Source: Bradyrhizobium sp. cir1
GTDB taxonomy: Bacteria > Pseudomonadota > Alphaproteobacteria > Rhizobiales > Xanthobacteraceae
Direction: 5' to 3'
NCBI RefSeq assembly: GCF_014198245.1
Contig: NZ_JACIHE010000037.1
Location: 1-50,570 of the forward strand
DNA length: 50,570 nucleotides
Of this stretch, positions 34,765-43,495 are shown piece by piece (within the stretch, counting starts at the first letter, position 1; each line of letters opens with the position of its first letter). The notes under the pieces were generated by a model. That model made no database searches. It saw only the letters and a program-made list of their open reading frames with translations, and had not been told where the DNA came from. The translations under genes and the position numbers were made by a program.

Positions 34765-35865
34765 ATGCAGACTCTGCTCAGGGAAATCCGGAATACCCCT
34801 TTGCTCTGGATGCTGGCCTTCGTCCCCATCGTGCTGGTGGCCGAGGCGGTGGCCCCGCATTCCCACACGCTGCTGTTCGTGCTCTCGGTGCTTGCGATCG
34901 TGCCGCTGGCGGCGCTGCTCAGCCATGCCACCGAAGCGGTCGCCGCGAAGACCGGCGATGCCGTGGGCGGACTGCTCAATGCCACCCTCGGCAATCTGAC
35001 GGAGCTGATCATCGCCATCGCGGCGCTGCGTGCAGGCCAGTACATGCTGGTGAAGGCCTCGATCGCAGGCGCGATCGTCACCAACGCGGTGTTCATGCTG
35101 GGGGCCTGCCTGCTGCTCGGCGGCCTGCGCTACCATGTGCAGGAGTACAACCGCGCCGGCGCGCGGCTCTCGTCCGGCCTGTTGCTGATGGCAACCGTCG
35201 CCCTGCTTGCGCCGTCGGCAGTCGCCGATCTCGAGTACCTGCCGCAAGGCGCAGGCATCCTGAACAAGCTCAGCCTCGGCATTTCCATCCTGCTCATTTT
35301 GGCTTACGGGCTTGGCCTGTTGTTCTCGCTTCGAACACACAAGGAATTGTTCGCAAGCGCCGATCACGGCGAGGGCGAGGAGGCGCACTGGCCGATCGGA
35401 ATAGCGGTCGGCACGCTGCTGGTCGTCACCGTGCTGGTCGCGCTGGTCAGCGAAATCTTCGTGGAATCGGTGCAGAAGGCGGCGGAAACCTTCGGAATGA
35501 GCCCGGCCTTTGTCGGCTTCATCGTCGTCTCGCTGGTCGGCGCCGCCGCCGAATTTGCGGTGGCCTTCGCCGCGGCGCGCAAGGACCGGCTCGACATGGT
35601 CGTCAGCATCGCGCTCGGCAGCGCCTCGCAGATCGCGCTGTTCGTTGCACCCGCGCTGGTGCTGCTCAGCTATGTGGTGGGGCCGAAGCCGATGGACCTG
35701 CAGTTCTGGCCGGGCGCCGTCACCATGGTGATGATCGCAACGGTCACGTCGGCCTTCATCACCGCCAGCGGGCGCTCGGCATGGTTCGTCGGCGCGCTGA
35801 TGATCTTCATCTATGCGGTGTTTGCGCTGACGCTCTATGTCATCCCGCCGGCGGCCCAGGGATGA
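34765..35865 (+). CDS. Calcium/proton exchanger (CaCA family, CAX/ChaA type)
   Basis: 366 residues with about 11 transmembrane segments in two homologous halves. The two alpha-repeats carry GNLTELIIAIAAL (about residues 73-85) and GAAAEFAVAFAAARK (about 260-274), the acidic residues that bind the cation. An acidic loop, HGEGEEAHW, lies between the halves. It exchanges cytoplasmic Ca2+ for protons across the inner membrane. ATG 34765 is used because AAAGGG lies upstream and MQTLLREIRNTPLLWML is a normal family start; ATG 34747 is possible. It is preceded by a long repeat-bearing gap and stands alone. Confidence 0.9.
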   Translation: MQTLLREIRNTPLLWMLAFVPIVLVAEAVAPHSHTLLFVLSVLAIVPLAALLSHATEAVAAKTGDAVGGLLNATLGNLTELIIAIAALRAGQYMLVKASIAGAIVTNAVFMLGACLLLGGLRYHVQEYNRAGARLSSGLLLMATVALLAPSAVADLEYLPQGAGILNKLSLGISILLILAYGLGLLFSLRTHKELFASADHGEGEEAHWPIGIAVGTLLVVTVLVALVSEIFVESVQKAAETFGMSPAFVGFIVVSLVGAAAEFAVAFAAARKDRLDMVVSIALGSASQIALFVAPALVLLSYVVGPKPMDLQFWPGAVTMVMIATVTSAFITASGRSAWFVGALMIFIYAVFALTLYVIPPAAQG

Positions 35866-35953
35866 AGTTTGCCGGCCCGCCGGTATGAATTGGCTCATCG
35901 GAGAATGGTGGCCCGCGGCAAGCCATCCTCCGAAGAGGCGAATACGTTTCCGT

Positions 35954-36078
35954 TAAAGCGCGATGAGATCTGGATGAATCGTCATCGCGCTTTAGGTTGT
36001 TGTTTACGCATGATCTTTTCGGAAAACCGCTGCGCACTTTGCGCTAACGTGGCCCTTCGGGTCCGGATCATGCTCTAG
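35954..36078. repeat. Dispersed rhizobial-type palindromic repeat
   Basis: It begins with 13-bp perfect arms TAAAGCGCGATGA / TCATCGCGCTTTA (35954-35966 and 35982-35994), then the segment ACGCATGATCTTTTC...CCGGATCATGCTCTAG, a sequence I recognise as very common between genes in Bradyrhizobium and relatives. Its last bases overlap the stop codon of the Gly/Tyr-rich gene at 36075. Confidence 0.8.
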
Positions 36079-36509
36079 TAGGCCCAGTAGCTGCCGGACG
36101 GCGGGCAATAGTCGCCGCCATAGCCGTAATATGACGCGGCAGGGTAGCCGTAATCGTAAGCGGGATAGCCGCCATAGTAGCCGCCATAGCTTCCATAATA
36201 GGCGCTTCGCGCGATCGCGCCGCCGACGACGGCGCCGGCCACGCCGTATCCGAGGCCGCGATAACCGTAGCCGCGATAGCCCCAGCCTCCGCGATAACCG
36301 TAGCCGCCGCGGTAACCCCATCCGACGCCGCGATAGCCATAGCCGCCACGCCAGCCGCCAACCCAACGCACTTCGGTCGCGGTCTGATCGACCATCGATT
36401 TCATCGTCGAAAGATGCGTCGGGAGCGGCCCCGCCTGGACGCCGGTGCCGAGCAGCAGGGCGCCGGCTCCGGCGAGGATGAGGCTACGCAGGGAATTCGA
36501 GGAGGTCAT
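36075..36509 (-). CDS. Small exported Gly/Tyr-rich protein
   Basis: 144 residues: signal peptide (about 1-26, ...LLLGTGVQA), a short spacer (THLSTMKSMVDQTATEVRW), then a low-complexity tail rich in Gly, Tyr, Arg and Trp with repeated GYGYRG, GWGYRG and YGGYYGG units. No enzyme domain is visible; such proteins are often surface or outer-membrane associated. AAGGAG lies 8 bp before ATG 36509. A perfect FixK/FNR box is centred 88 bp upstream, suggesting induction at low oxygen. The repeat array is maintained in frame, and the stop lies in a dispersed repeat. Confidence 0.75.
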   Translation of the reverse strand: MTSSNSLRSLILAGAGALLLGTGVQAGPLPTHLSTMKSMVDQTATEVRWVGGWRGGYGYRGVGWGYRGGYGYRGGWGYRGYGYRGLGYGVAGAVVGGAIARSAYYGSYGGYYGGYPAYDYGYPAASYYGYGGDYCPPSGSYWAY

Positions 36510-36590
36510 GATCGATCATCTCCTTGGCTATGGGCGGCGCGATCTGCGCGGCCATCGGTCCCATTCCGGTGTGACGCTGCCGTGGCGGCC

Positions 36591-36604
36591 TTGATCTGGA
36601 TCAA
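36591..36604 (-). promoter_or_regulatory. FixK/FNR-type binding box
   Basis: TTGATCTGGATCAA, a perfect match to TTGAT-N4-ATCAA, centred 88 bp upstream of the Gly/Tyr-rich gene start. With the box at -41.5 the leader would be about 46 bases. In Bradyrhizobium such boxes are read by FixK2 at low oxygen. Confidence 0.7.
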
Positions 36605-36743
36605 GCATCTGGGTCATGGCAGCTGGGCGCTCGGGCCGCCTGACGGACACAAGTCGGCTTCGAGAGGGGGACGTTTTTCGGCCCGGCAGTCGTTTCGGCT
36701 TTTGACCCTAAGCGGTCAATGTCGAGTTTGTCCCGAGCTACTA

Positions 36744-38057
36744 TCAGCCTAGCTGATCGACCAGTGCTGACCACAAGGCCCATGGCTCGTCTCGATGTAC
36801 CGGGTCCTCAATTGCAGTGTGCACCATGACAATCTTAGAGGTCGGATCAACGCAAATATACTGGCCTTTGAATCCTAACAACGCGAACTGCCGCCTCTCA
36901 CCGGGAAACAGCCACAAGAGATAACCGTAACCAAATCTTTTCGTCGCCACGCCCGGTAGCAGATAGCCATCCGAAGCTCGAACGGTTGTTGCATCGATCA
37001 TCCATTGCGTCGGAACGATCTGCTTGCCATTCCATGCGCCATCATGCGCCAGCAAACGCCCGAGCCGGGCGTAATCGCGCAGAACGGCATTGAAACCGAA
37101 GTGTCCCAGTTCAAATCCTTCTGCGTCTACCAACCAATTGGCATCCGCTTCCGCGCCGATCGGCTCCCATACTTTCTCGCGCAGATAGTCAGACGCTGAC
37201 TTGTCAACAGCACTGTGAAGCACCATGCCAAGCACGTCGGCTTCAATGCTGGCGTAGTAAAATCTCGTTCCCGCTGGGGCGATTCGCTGATTGAATTGCA
37301 CGATGCTCTTAATCGTGCCCAACTTCGTGTCCGGGAACGCGATCCCCATACCGTTCCACAGGCGATTGAGGTCGCGTCCTCCGTCTCTTGTCTCACCGAA
37401 ATCCACGCCTGAGGACATGTGCAGCAGATCGCGAATCGGCGTCCTGCCGTACTCGCTGCCCATAAAGCCCGGCACATAACTTTCGGGGGTATCATTGACC
37501 GACTTAATCGCGCCCTCCGAGATGGCGATCCCGATCAACAGTCCGGTTATCGACTTGACCATCGACTGGGATACGAGCCGATCTTGATCAGTTCGCGCGT
37601 ACTGATAGCGCTCGAAGATGATCTGGTCGTCCTTCGCGATCAGCAGGCCAGTGACCGGATTGCGCGACATGTAGTCGAGGGGCGAAAACTTGCTTCCCTG
37701 AAAACTGTAGTAAACCTCTGCCTTCGAGCACTTGAACTTCCAAGGCGTCACAGCTCGCTTGATGAGCCGTGTTGGATAGATGTGATCGATATGGGTGAAT
37801 GCGCCGACACGGTATTTTGGCTCCCAAGGGTCGCCGTGCCTCCGCGCCTCCGTAATGTCGGGAAGAGGATAACCATCTTTGGCTCCGTACAGCTCGGCGT
37901 TTGGACCTGTAGTGGAGAAAATCGGTCCGGGGCAGTCTTGCATCTCGCCCGCGGAGGCTGGTTCTGCGGTTGCGGAGATGGGGCCGGCCAACGCACACGC
38001 GACTGTAGCTGCCAGCGATGAAACAGCCTCACGACGGGAATATTGCTGCTCCGACAT
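36744..38057 (-). CDS. Exported serine hydrolase, beta-lactamase class C family
   Basis: 437 residues. A Tat-like signal (YSRREAVSSLAATVACALAGPISATA) opens the protein from ATG 38057. The class C/penicillin-binding fold shows the nucleophile motif SMVK (SQSMVKSITGLL), a Tyr in FYYASIEADVLG where YxN is expected, and IRDLLHMSSGVDF, common in esterase EstB-like members. The domain spans about residues 130-430. Likely roles are an esterase, D-aminopeptidase or 6-aminohexanoate-dimer hydrolase-like enzyme. The gene looks less GC-rich than its neighbours, as does the nearby 38-39 kb stretch, which may reflect acquisition. Confidence 0.82.
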   Translation of the reverse strand: MSEQQYSRREAVSSLAATVACALAGPISATAEPASAGEMQDCPGPIFSTTGPNAELYGAKDGYPLPDITEARRHGDPWEPKYRVGAFTHIDHIYPTRLIKRAVTPWKFKCSKAEVYYSFQGSKFSPLDYMSRNPVTGLLIAKDDQIIFERYQYARTDQDRLVSQSMVKSITGLLIGIAISEGAIKSVNDTPESYVPGFMGSEYGRTPIRDLLHMSSGVDFGETRDGGRDLNRLWNGMGIAFPDTKLGTIKSIVQFNQRIAPAGTRFYYASIEADVLGMVLHSAVDKSASDYLREKVWEPIGAEADANWLVDAEGFELGHFGFNAVLRDYARLGRLLAHDGAWNGKQIVPTQWMIDATTVRASDGYLLPGVATKRFGYGYLLWLFPGERRQFALLGFKGQYICVDPTSKIVMVHTAIEDPVHRDEPWALWSALVDQLG

Positions 38058-38173
38058 ATAAATCCCCAAGGATTCCCGTAAGTAGAGACTGCGCACGCGC
38101 GTTGGCAAAGGTTGCAACTCATGCTAGCCTGCAGTCTAGAATAGCAGGACGTCACTTTCTTCGGGAGAAGGCG

Positions 38174-38458
38174 ATGAAAGCCTCAGCTTTTCTTTTGTCG
38201 AGCTTGACTATTCTGTCCATCACTTCGGCCAGCGCCGCCCCCAGAAGCGCTGTTACCCAGACCGCCGCAACGATTGGTCCCGCCGAAAGCCCTACCACCG
38301 GTCTCGGCTGCACCGTCGGAGTTTGGCCAGCTTTTGCGGCTTGCAAAAACGTGTACCACTACAAGACCTATGCCGACTGCCATACGGACGCGATAAAGAT
38401 GGGTTGGCGAGGCAATGATATTTGGTGGTATTGCTCAAGTATCGGCTTGAAGAACTGA
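38174..38458 (+). CDS. Small exported cysteine-containing protein, function unknown
   Basis: 94 residues with a clear signal peptide (MKASAFLLSSLTILSITSASA). The mature part has four cysteines (GCTVG, AACKN, DCHT, WYCSS), probably two disulfides, and aromatic residues near the end (GNDIWWYCSS). GGGAGAAGG lies just upstream of ATG 38174. I do not recognise the family. It is divergent from the serine hydrolase and could be a secreted or periplasmic factor. Confidence 0.65.
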   Translation: MKASAFLLSSLTILSITSASAAPRSAVTQTAATIGPAESPTTGLGCTVGVWPAFAACKNVYHYKTYADCHTDAIKMGWRGNDIWWYCSSIGLKN

Positions 38459-38500
38459 CCTCTTGCGAACGTCGCCTGTTGGCCCCATAGCAGGCAAGCT

Positions 38501-38586
38501 CGTAGAATGGGTAGAGCACTTGCGAAAACCGTCAGCTCCATGTCGGATGCTGCCGATGGGTTTCGCTGCGCTCTACCCATCCTACG
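38501..38586. repeat. Palindromic repeat, GTAGGATGGGTAGAGC family, copy 1
   Basis: Arms CGTAGAATGGGTAGAGC and GCTCTACCCATCCTACG pair with a single mismatch around a 52-bp centre containing GATGGGTTTCGCTGC. A second copy is at 43393-43479. It lies 42 bp after the small exported gene and may act as its 3' structure. Confidence 0.8.
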
Positions 38587-38685
38587 GGCCTGCTCCTCGG
38601 TAACCACCGGCGGTTTACATTCCGCGGATCGCGCGTAGTCGAATACGCCATCCGCATCTGCAAATCGGTCTCGAAGAAACGAGCC

Positions 38686-39093
38686 TTAAGCTTTCAGGTC
38701 CGTGATCCTCATAATTGCGACCACGTTTCCGTCGTTGTACGCCTGCTCTTTCGTGTCCTTGTTGCAGGTCCAGACAAAGTTCTTCTTGCCCGTAAAGACC
38801 TTTCCCTCCTGATCGAGCCGAAGCTCCCCTTCGGTGATGTGGCAAACCATGGCATTCATCATCGGGGGGCCCATGGTCTTCGACCCCGGCTGCATGATGA
38901 TGTCGCGCATCGAGACGGTCTTGAAACCGGGGATGAGGGATGGTGACTCGCCTTCGTATTCACGCACCACCACGCCTGGCCATGGCGTCGTATCCTTGTA
39001 GCCTGCGGTTTGAGCGGAGGCGGGCTTCATCACGGCCGCGGTAGCCGCTGCCAACCCGATTCCCAATGCAGACCTTCGATTGATCTTGCTCAT
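38686..39093 (-). CDS. Small Tat-exported cupin-like protein
   Basis: 135 residues. A Tat signal (INRRSALGIGLAAATAAVMKPASA) is followed by a domain of short strands resembling a single cupin: VSMRDIIMQPGSKTMGPPMMNAMVCHITEGELRLDQEG, where the GEL turn and preceding residues fit the family. The usual metal-binding histidines are mostly missing, so it may be non-enzymatic. ATG 39093 follows CAGGAGAAAGCG. The function is unknown. Confidence 0.6.
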   Translation of the reverse strand: MSKINRRSALGIGLAAATAAVMKPASAQTAGYKDTTPWPGVVVREYEGESPSLIPGFKTVSMRDIIMQPGSKTMGPPMMNAMVCHITEGELRLDQEGKVFTGKKNFVWTCNKDTKEQAYNDGNVVAIMRITDLKA

Positions 39094-39623
39094 CGCTTTC
39101 TCCTGAAGTTACTGCAACGCGCCGCCGCAAAAGCGGCTCGCGCATTCGTTGACTGTGAATGGTCATGCGAGACCGAAAAAGGGGCGGTCTCTTAAGGATG
39201 CGTACCTGCCGACAGCATTAGTTCTGCTCGTTCGTCCCGAACGGCGACTTCGGCACATCCCGCTTCAACGGCAACTGCATTCTACGCCACCTGAGGTGCT
39301 TGAGAAACAGGTGGTTTCGTCTGAGGACCCAATTGGCATACCGTCAAGAGCCGAGGACTGCGGCTCCAAGGAATGCCCGGAGTTGACCTGATGCAGGCAG
39401 CACCGGACGGATCAACCAAAGTAGTGACCGAGCCACGGAAGTAAGTCCAACTTGGTTTGTCGTTGAGAAGTCGGCTTCACCTGGGATGAGCCGACCCGTA
39501 ACGTCTGCCTGGGCCCGTATGCGAAATCGAAGCCGCCGGGCAGGTGGTCCGGTCGTAGGAGCGGTCCAGAAGCGGCTCGCAAATCGCGCGACCGGCGCGA
39601 TTGACCATTCCGGACTTGCTCGT
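39094..39623. other. Intergenic region with no recognised feature
   Basis: 530 bp between two leftward genes. Frames on both strands are short and lack ribosome sites or family motifs. I saw no strong palindrome or known repeat here. It may hold the promoter of the cupin-like gene near 39100-39200 and degraded sequence beyond. Confidence 0.4.
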
Positions 39624-41525
39624 TCACCGTTCCGGAAGACCTGCCTTGCGCAAACCCTCAGCGATACGCTGAAATTCGGCAAGGAAAACGACGTTATCGG
39701 ACCACGCAGACCCATCCTGCAACCAAAGGGCAACGGTGTAGTTGGGCTTGAGCCGACGAAGCTCGCCGATGGCGGCAAGAGCTTCGAGCTCATGTCCCGT
39801 CCATGCGTTGGCGGCGGCGAGATCCGCGTAGGCAATCCAAAAGGGATTCACTGTGATGGAGCGGCTGCACCAGTCTATCGCTTCATCATATTGAGCGAGA
39901 TGGCTGTGCGCGTGACAGGCGTAGAAGTACCACGTGCTCAGGAGCGGATCGCGCGGGCTGAGCTGGATGGCCATTTGGAGAGGAGCAAATGCCTCCGCAG
40001 ATCGGCCAACACGTATCTTGGCGGCGCCCAGCGCGCCATGCGCCGGGGCGAGGCTGGGATTTATCCCGATTGCCGCCATATACTCGCTGACAGCAGCGTC
40101 GAGGTTCCTGCCCTTGGCCCGTTGGATCTCGCCCTTTACAAAATGTGCCATTGCGTCGCTGGGAAACTGCGACAGAACCTGATCTACCGCCTGCTCAGCG
40201 CGCCGCAGCTTGTCGGCGGGTGTGTCGGTCCAACGATAATTGACTTGTATTGCCAGAGCATCTGCCAATCCCACGAGGGCCTTAGGGTAGCCAGGGTCGA
40301 TCTGCAGCGCGCGCTCGAAGAGGGCGCCCGACTGGGCCACCTGTTCGCGCGAATAGGGCCGATTGAGCACGGCCAGGCCCCGCATTGTAAGATCGACCGC
40401 GTCGGGGTTGTTGGGCCGCGCAACCTCCGCGTCGCGGCTTTCGTGGTTAGTCAGCTCGAGGTCAAGCCGCCGCGCCAATCCACCCGTGATGACATCCTGA
40501 AGCTGCAACGATTTGGACCACTCACCATCGACGCCTTCGGACCAGATCTGTGCGCCGGTTCGCGTATCGATCAGCCGGGCGTTGATCCGGACAATTGACT
40601 CCGTTCTGCGCAAGCTGCCGTCGAGGATATAGCGGACGCCGAGTTCGCGGCGAACCCGCTTTGGGTCAACGTTCTTATAGGCGCGGGCCGTACTCGGTGC
40701 GATCACGAAGCTGTCCTCGATACGCGAGAGATCAGCGCTGAGATCGTCAGCAACACCTTCCGCAAAGTACTCCTGCTCGGGTTCGTTGCTCAAATTAGTG
40801 AATGGCAGCACGACAATCGATAGACGATGGTTCACCAGTTGTGGCTCATTCCAACGCATGTACCAGTAACCAACACCGCCGCCGGCCATCAACAGGAGAA
40901 GCGCCATCGTCAGGCCCAGCCGAGCCCGCCGCCGACTGTGCCAAGTCCATTGGACAAACGGAAAGCCTGGACCGTCCCGCGGCGCATCGGAGAGCTGCGA
41001 AGCATAGGCTCTGACCGGGAGAGCGATATTTTTGAGGTTCTGCTCGCCCAGATCAACGAACGCGACCCCCACCTTGCCACGGACTTGATCGTAGGCGGCG
41101 GACGATATGCAGACGCCGCCGGCCTTCGCGATGCCTTCAAGCCGCGCCGCGACATTCACGCCATCGCCAAAGATGTCATTCGGCTCGACAATCACGTCGC
41201 CGATGTTAATTCCCACACGGAAGGCTATGCGCTTGGCTTCTGGATCATCGATTGTAAGTTCCGTGACACGGGTCTGAAATTGTACGGCAGCTCGAACTGC
41301 TTCGACCGCGCTCGGAAATTCCGCCAAGAAGCCATCGCCGGTATTCTTGACGATGCGGCCACCGTGTTCGGCAACCGCTGGGGCGACTGCGTCCGTCAAA
41401 AGCGCAGTCAGTTTGGCATGCGTAGCCTCTTCGTCGTTGTGCATGAGCCGCGAATAGCCGGCCACGTCGGCGGCCAATATCGCCGACAGCCTGCGTGCGA
41501 CCCGGGCTGCCCGCTCCTGCACCAT
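39624..41525 (-). CDS. Class III adenylate/guanylate cyclase with TPR domain
   Basis: 633 residues. The cyclase catalytic domain (about 10-180) has both metal aspartates, Asp20 (LAADVAGYS) and Asp64 (NTGDGFLAEF), and the NVAARLE motif. One transmembrane helix follows (about 207-225, LTMALLLLMAGGGVGYWYM), then a periplasmic part with VVLPFTNLSNEPEQEYFAEGVADDL (FlgO/TolB-N-like) and tetratricopeptide repeats to the end. This architecture is abundant in Bradyrhizobium. ATG 41525 begins MVQERAARVARRLSAILAAD, the usual family start. The periplasmic part may sense a signal that alters cAMP production; the ligand is unknown. Confidence 0.9.
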   Translation of the reverse strand: MVQERAARVARRLSAILAADVAGYSRLMHNDEEATHAKLTALLTDAVAPAVAEHGGRIVKNTGDGFLAEFPSAVEAVRAAVQFQTRVTELTIDDPEAKRIAFRVGINIGDVIVEPNDIFGDGVNVAARLEGIAKAGGVCISSAAYDQVRGKVGVAFVDLGEQNLKNIALPVRAYASQLSDAPRDGPGFPFVQWTWHSRRRARLGLTMALLLLMAGGGVGYWYMRWNEPQLVNHRLSIVVLPFTNLSNEPEQEYFAEGVADDLSADLSRIEDSFVIAPSTARAYKNVDPKRVRRELGVRYILDGSLRRTESIVRINARLIDTRTGAQIWSEGVDGEWSKSLQLQDVITGGLARRLDLELTNHESRDAEVARPNNPDAVDLTMRGLAVLNRPYSREQVAQSGALFERALQIDPGYPKALVGLADALAIQVNYRWTDTPADKLRRAEQAVDQVLSQFPSDAMAHFVKGEIQRAKGRNLDAAVSEYMAAIGINPSLAPAHGALGAAKIRVGRSAEAFAPLQMAIQLSPRDPLLSTWYFYACHAHSHLAQYDEAIDWCSRSITVNPFWIAYADLAAANAWTGHELEALAAIGELRRLKPNYTVALWLQDGSAWSDNVVFLAEFQRIAEGLRKAGLPER

Positions 41526-41749
41526 GGTCGGCTCTCCAACCTGCTCATTTTTACGACGGATGCGCGACAGTGCCAACCGCGCGATGTCCACCCAGGCCGG
41601 TCCCCATTGCGAAAACGTTAGCTGCTCTGACCGATTGCTCGGTGGACGCCCCCCGCCGCCGCGGACTTCGCAGCAGTGATGGACTGGCACCTCGGACGTC
41701 AGAAGTCGAGGGCCTCATCGTAATGCTTATCGTCAGTCCGTGCGCCGCG

Positions 41750-42793
41750 TCAGGCGGCGCGCTGGTTGCGTCGCGAGGAGAGATCCGGGCAAAGCACGAG
41801 CTTGCCCTCGAGACCGCCGGCCTCGAGGCGACGGTGAGCATCGGCGACCTCCTCGAAGGAGATCCGCCCGGCGATGCGCGGCCGGATGGCACCAGATGCC
41901 AGAAGCGCGAACAATTGCTCCAGGTCCTCCTTGAACCAGGCGGGGTGTCGCGCCCGCATGGCATTGACCGAGTAGAAGCGGGCTCGCTTGCCGCCGGGCA
42001 ACAATCTCCACAAGTACAGGCGCGCGATCTCCATCACGATAGGAAGCATTCGACGCTGTGCCTGCACGCTGGCCGAGAAGCCGATGGCACAGAGCAGGCC
42101 ACCTGGCTTCAGCGCCGCATATGAGCGGCGATAGCCGTCTTCGCCAACGCCGTCGACGATGACGTCGAACCCGCCCGGCAGAATCCGCGTGAAGTCCTCG
42201 TGCTGGTAGTCGATCGGCGCTGCCCCCAGGTTTCGGACGAGCGCCATGTGCTCGCTGCGTACAGTGCCCCATAGCTCGAGGCCGGCCAGTCTCCCGAGCA
42301 CGAGCAGCGCCTGGCCGACCGCGCCGGCGGCCCCGTGAACGAGAATGCGTTGGCCCTGCTGGACCTTGGCCGCGCGGTGCAGAAGTTGGTACGCGGTCGT
42401 CCAGCTCAAGATCAGCGCGGCCGCCTCGGCAGCGTCCACGCCCACCGGCACGCGGGTCAGGTCGTTGGCCCGCAGCGTGCGATACTCGGCGTTCGATCCG
42501 ACCACCGTCATGTCGGCCACGCGGTCGCCGATCTGAAAGTCGTGCACGCCTTCACCGAGCTGATCGATTGCCCCGACCACGTCGTAGCCCATCACGAACG
42601 GCGGCCGGAGATGCATCGTTTGCGGGTATAGATGGCGCCTGATCAGCACCTCGGTGTAGTTGAGGCTCGACGCGAGGACGCGAACGCGCACCTCGCCCCG
42701 GCCAGCGGTCGGCAGGCGCGCATCGACAACCTCCAGCGTCTCGGGATCACCGAAGCGGCTGACCTGAACAACCCGATTGCGCTGCTCCATCAT
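41750..42793 (-). CDS. MDR-family quinone oxidoreductase-like dehydrogenase
   Basis: 347 residues of the medium-chain dehydrogenase/reductase superfamily. The GroES-like N-terminal half (FGDPETLEVVDARLPTAGRGEVRVRV) lacks the zinc ligands of alcohol dehydrogenases, as in quinone oxidoreductase (QOR) types. The NADPH-binding loop is VHGAAGAVGQALLVLG near 150. ATG 42793 has ATGGAG just upstream. An exact FixK/FNR box lies between it and the divergent small gene, centred about 75 bp from this start. It probably reduces an enone or quinone; substrate unknown. Confidence 0.85.
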   Translation of the reverse strand: MMEQRNRVVQVSRFGDPETLEVVDARLPTAGRGEVRVRVLASSLNYTEVLIRRHLYPQTMHLRPPFVMGYDVVGAIDQLGEGVHDFQIGDRVADMTVVGSNAEYRTLRANDLTRVPVGVDAAEAAALILSWTTAYQLLHRAAKVQQGQRILVHGAAGAVGQALLVLGRLAGLELWGTVRSEHMALVRNLGAAPIDYQHEDFTRILPGGFDVIVDGVGEDGYRRSYAALKPGGLLCAIGFSASVQAQRRMLPIVMEIARLYLWRLLPGGKRARFYSVNAMRARHPAWFKEDLEQLFALLASGAIRPRIAGRISFEEVADAHRRLEAGGLEGKLVLCPDLSSRRNQRAA

Positions 42794-42861
42794 GGCGATC
42801 TCCATGCAATGCCGCAATTCAGCGCAAGCGAGGCAGGCTGCAGTCAGGCTTGAAAGGTGGA

Positions 42862-42875
42862 TTGATCCAGATCAA
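42862..42875. promoter_or_regulatory. FixK/FNR-type binding box
   Basis: TTGATCCAGATCAA, an exact palindromic match to TTGAT-N4-ATCAA, in the gap between the divergent MDR gene (start 42793) and the small barrel-like gene (start 42962). It could serve either gene: 75 bp from one start, 93 bp from the other. Confidence 0.75.
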
Positions 42876-42961
42876 GCTTGAGCGTGTACTGCCTGGAATT
42901 CTCATCGGGCCAAATGACCAGCCGGGTTGTCTGGCGCCATCATTCATTATTGGAGGGGAAT

Positions 42962-43273
42962 ATGCCTGCAGTCATTATGCAGTTCGTTTCGCATCCAAGA
43001 CCCGGTAGCGATCTTGCGACCGTCCTACAGCTGGCAAAAGACGGCGCGGCACTCTGGAGGAAACACGGGGCCGATGTCAGCTATTGGTCGGTGATCGGCG
43101 GCGAGATCGGGAACTACGCCTTCGTCGCTCGCTTCGATAGCGTCGAAGCTTATGGGCGCACCCTGGCGTCGCTGGGCGCCGATCCGGCTTTCGTTGAATT
43201 TCAAGCCAGGCGGCTGAAGGCAGGGCAATCTGATTGGGTGCGCTCCAACGTTGCCATCCAGGTTGATCTCTAG
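42962..43273 (+). CDS. Small dimeric alpha/beta-barrel-like protein
   Basis: 103 residues, with an alternating strand-helix pattern and a content (PAVIMQFVSHPRPG..., GNYAFVARFDSVEAYGRTLASLGADPAFVEF) like NIPSNAP/ABM-type dimeric barrels. GGAGGGG lies 3 bp before the ATG, a strong site. It is followed by a UUCG-loop terminator, so it is a single-gene unit. The upstream FixK box suggests low-oxygen control. No catalytic residues can be assigned. Confidence 0.65.
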   Translation: MPAVIMQFVSHPRPGSDLATVLQLAKDGAALWRKHGADVSYWSVIGGEIGNYAFVARFDSVEAYGRTLASLGADPAFVEFQARRLKAGQSDWVRSNVAIQVDL

Positions 43274-43296
43274 GGAACGCCTTCTCTTCCGCGTGC

Positions 43297-43318
43297 GAGA
43301 CCGCCTTCGGGCGGTCTC
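43297..43318 (+). terminator. Rho-independent terminator with a UUCG loop
   Basis: A 9-bp stem GAGACCGCC / GGCGGTCTC closed by TTCG, followed by TTGCTGC, 23 bp after the small gene stop. Confidence 0.65.
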
Positions 43319-43392
43319 TTGCTGCGCGACCGATGTCGCATGTTGGCCCGACACTGAAGTCGCGGACCCCTATCGAAGTCCGGTTGGCAGCT

Positions 43393-43495
43393 CGTAGGAT
43401 GGGTAGAGCACTTGCGAAACCCATCATGTTTCTTCTTGGATGCTGTCGATGGGTTTCGCTGCGCTCTACCCATCCTACGGGTTGCCCATCCTACG
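43393..43495. repeat. Palindromic repeat, GTAGGATGGGTAGAGC family, copy 2
   Basis: Arms CGTAGGATGGGTAGAGC (43393-43409) and its complement (43463-43479) are perfect, followed by a partial extra copy GCCCATCCTACG (43484-43495). The internal segment GATGGGTTTCGCTGCGC matches copy 1 at 38501-38586. The extra CTACG holds the stop codon of the SulP gene. Confidence 0.85.

Noticed and set aside
36702..36719. TTGACC-CTAAGC-GGTCAA palindrome as a regulator site
   Set aside because: It lies in sequence that resembles a common decayed intergenic repeat (CGGCTTTTGACCC...), far from a matching promoter; kept only as a note.
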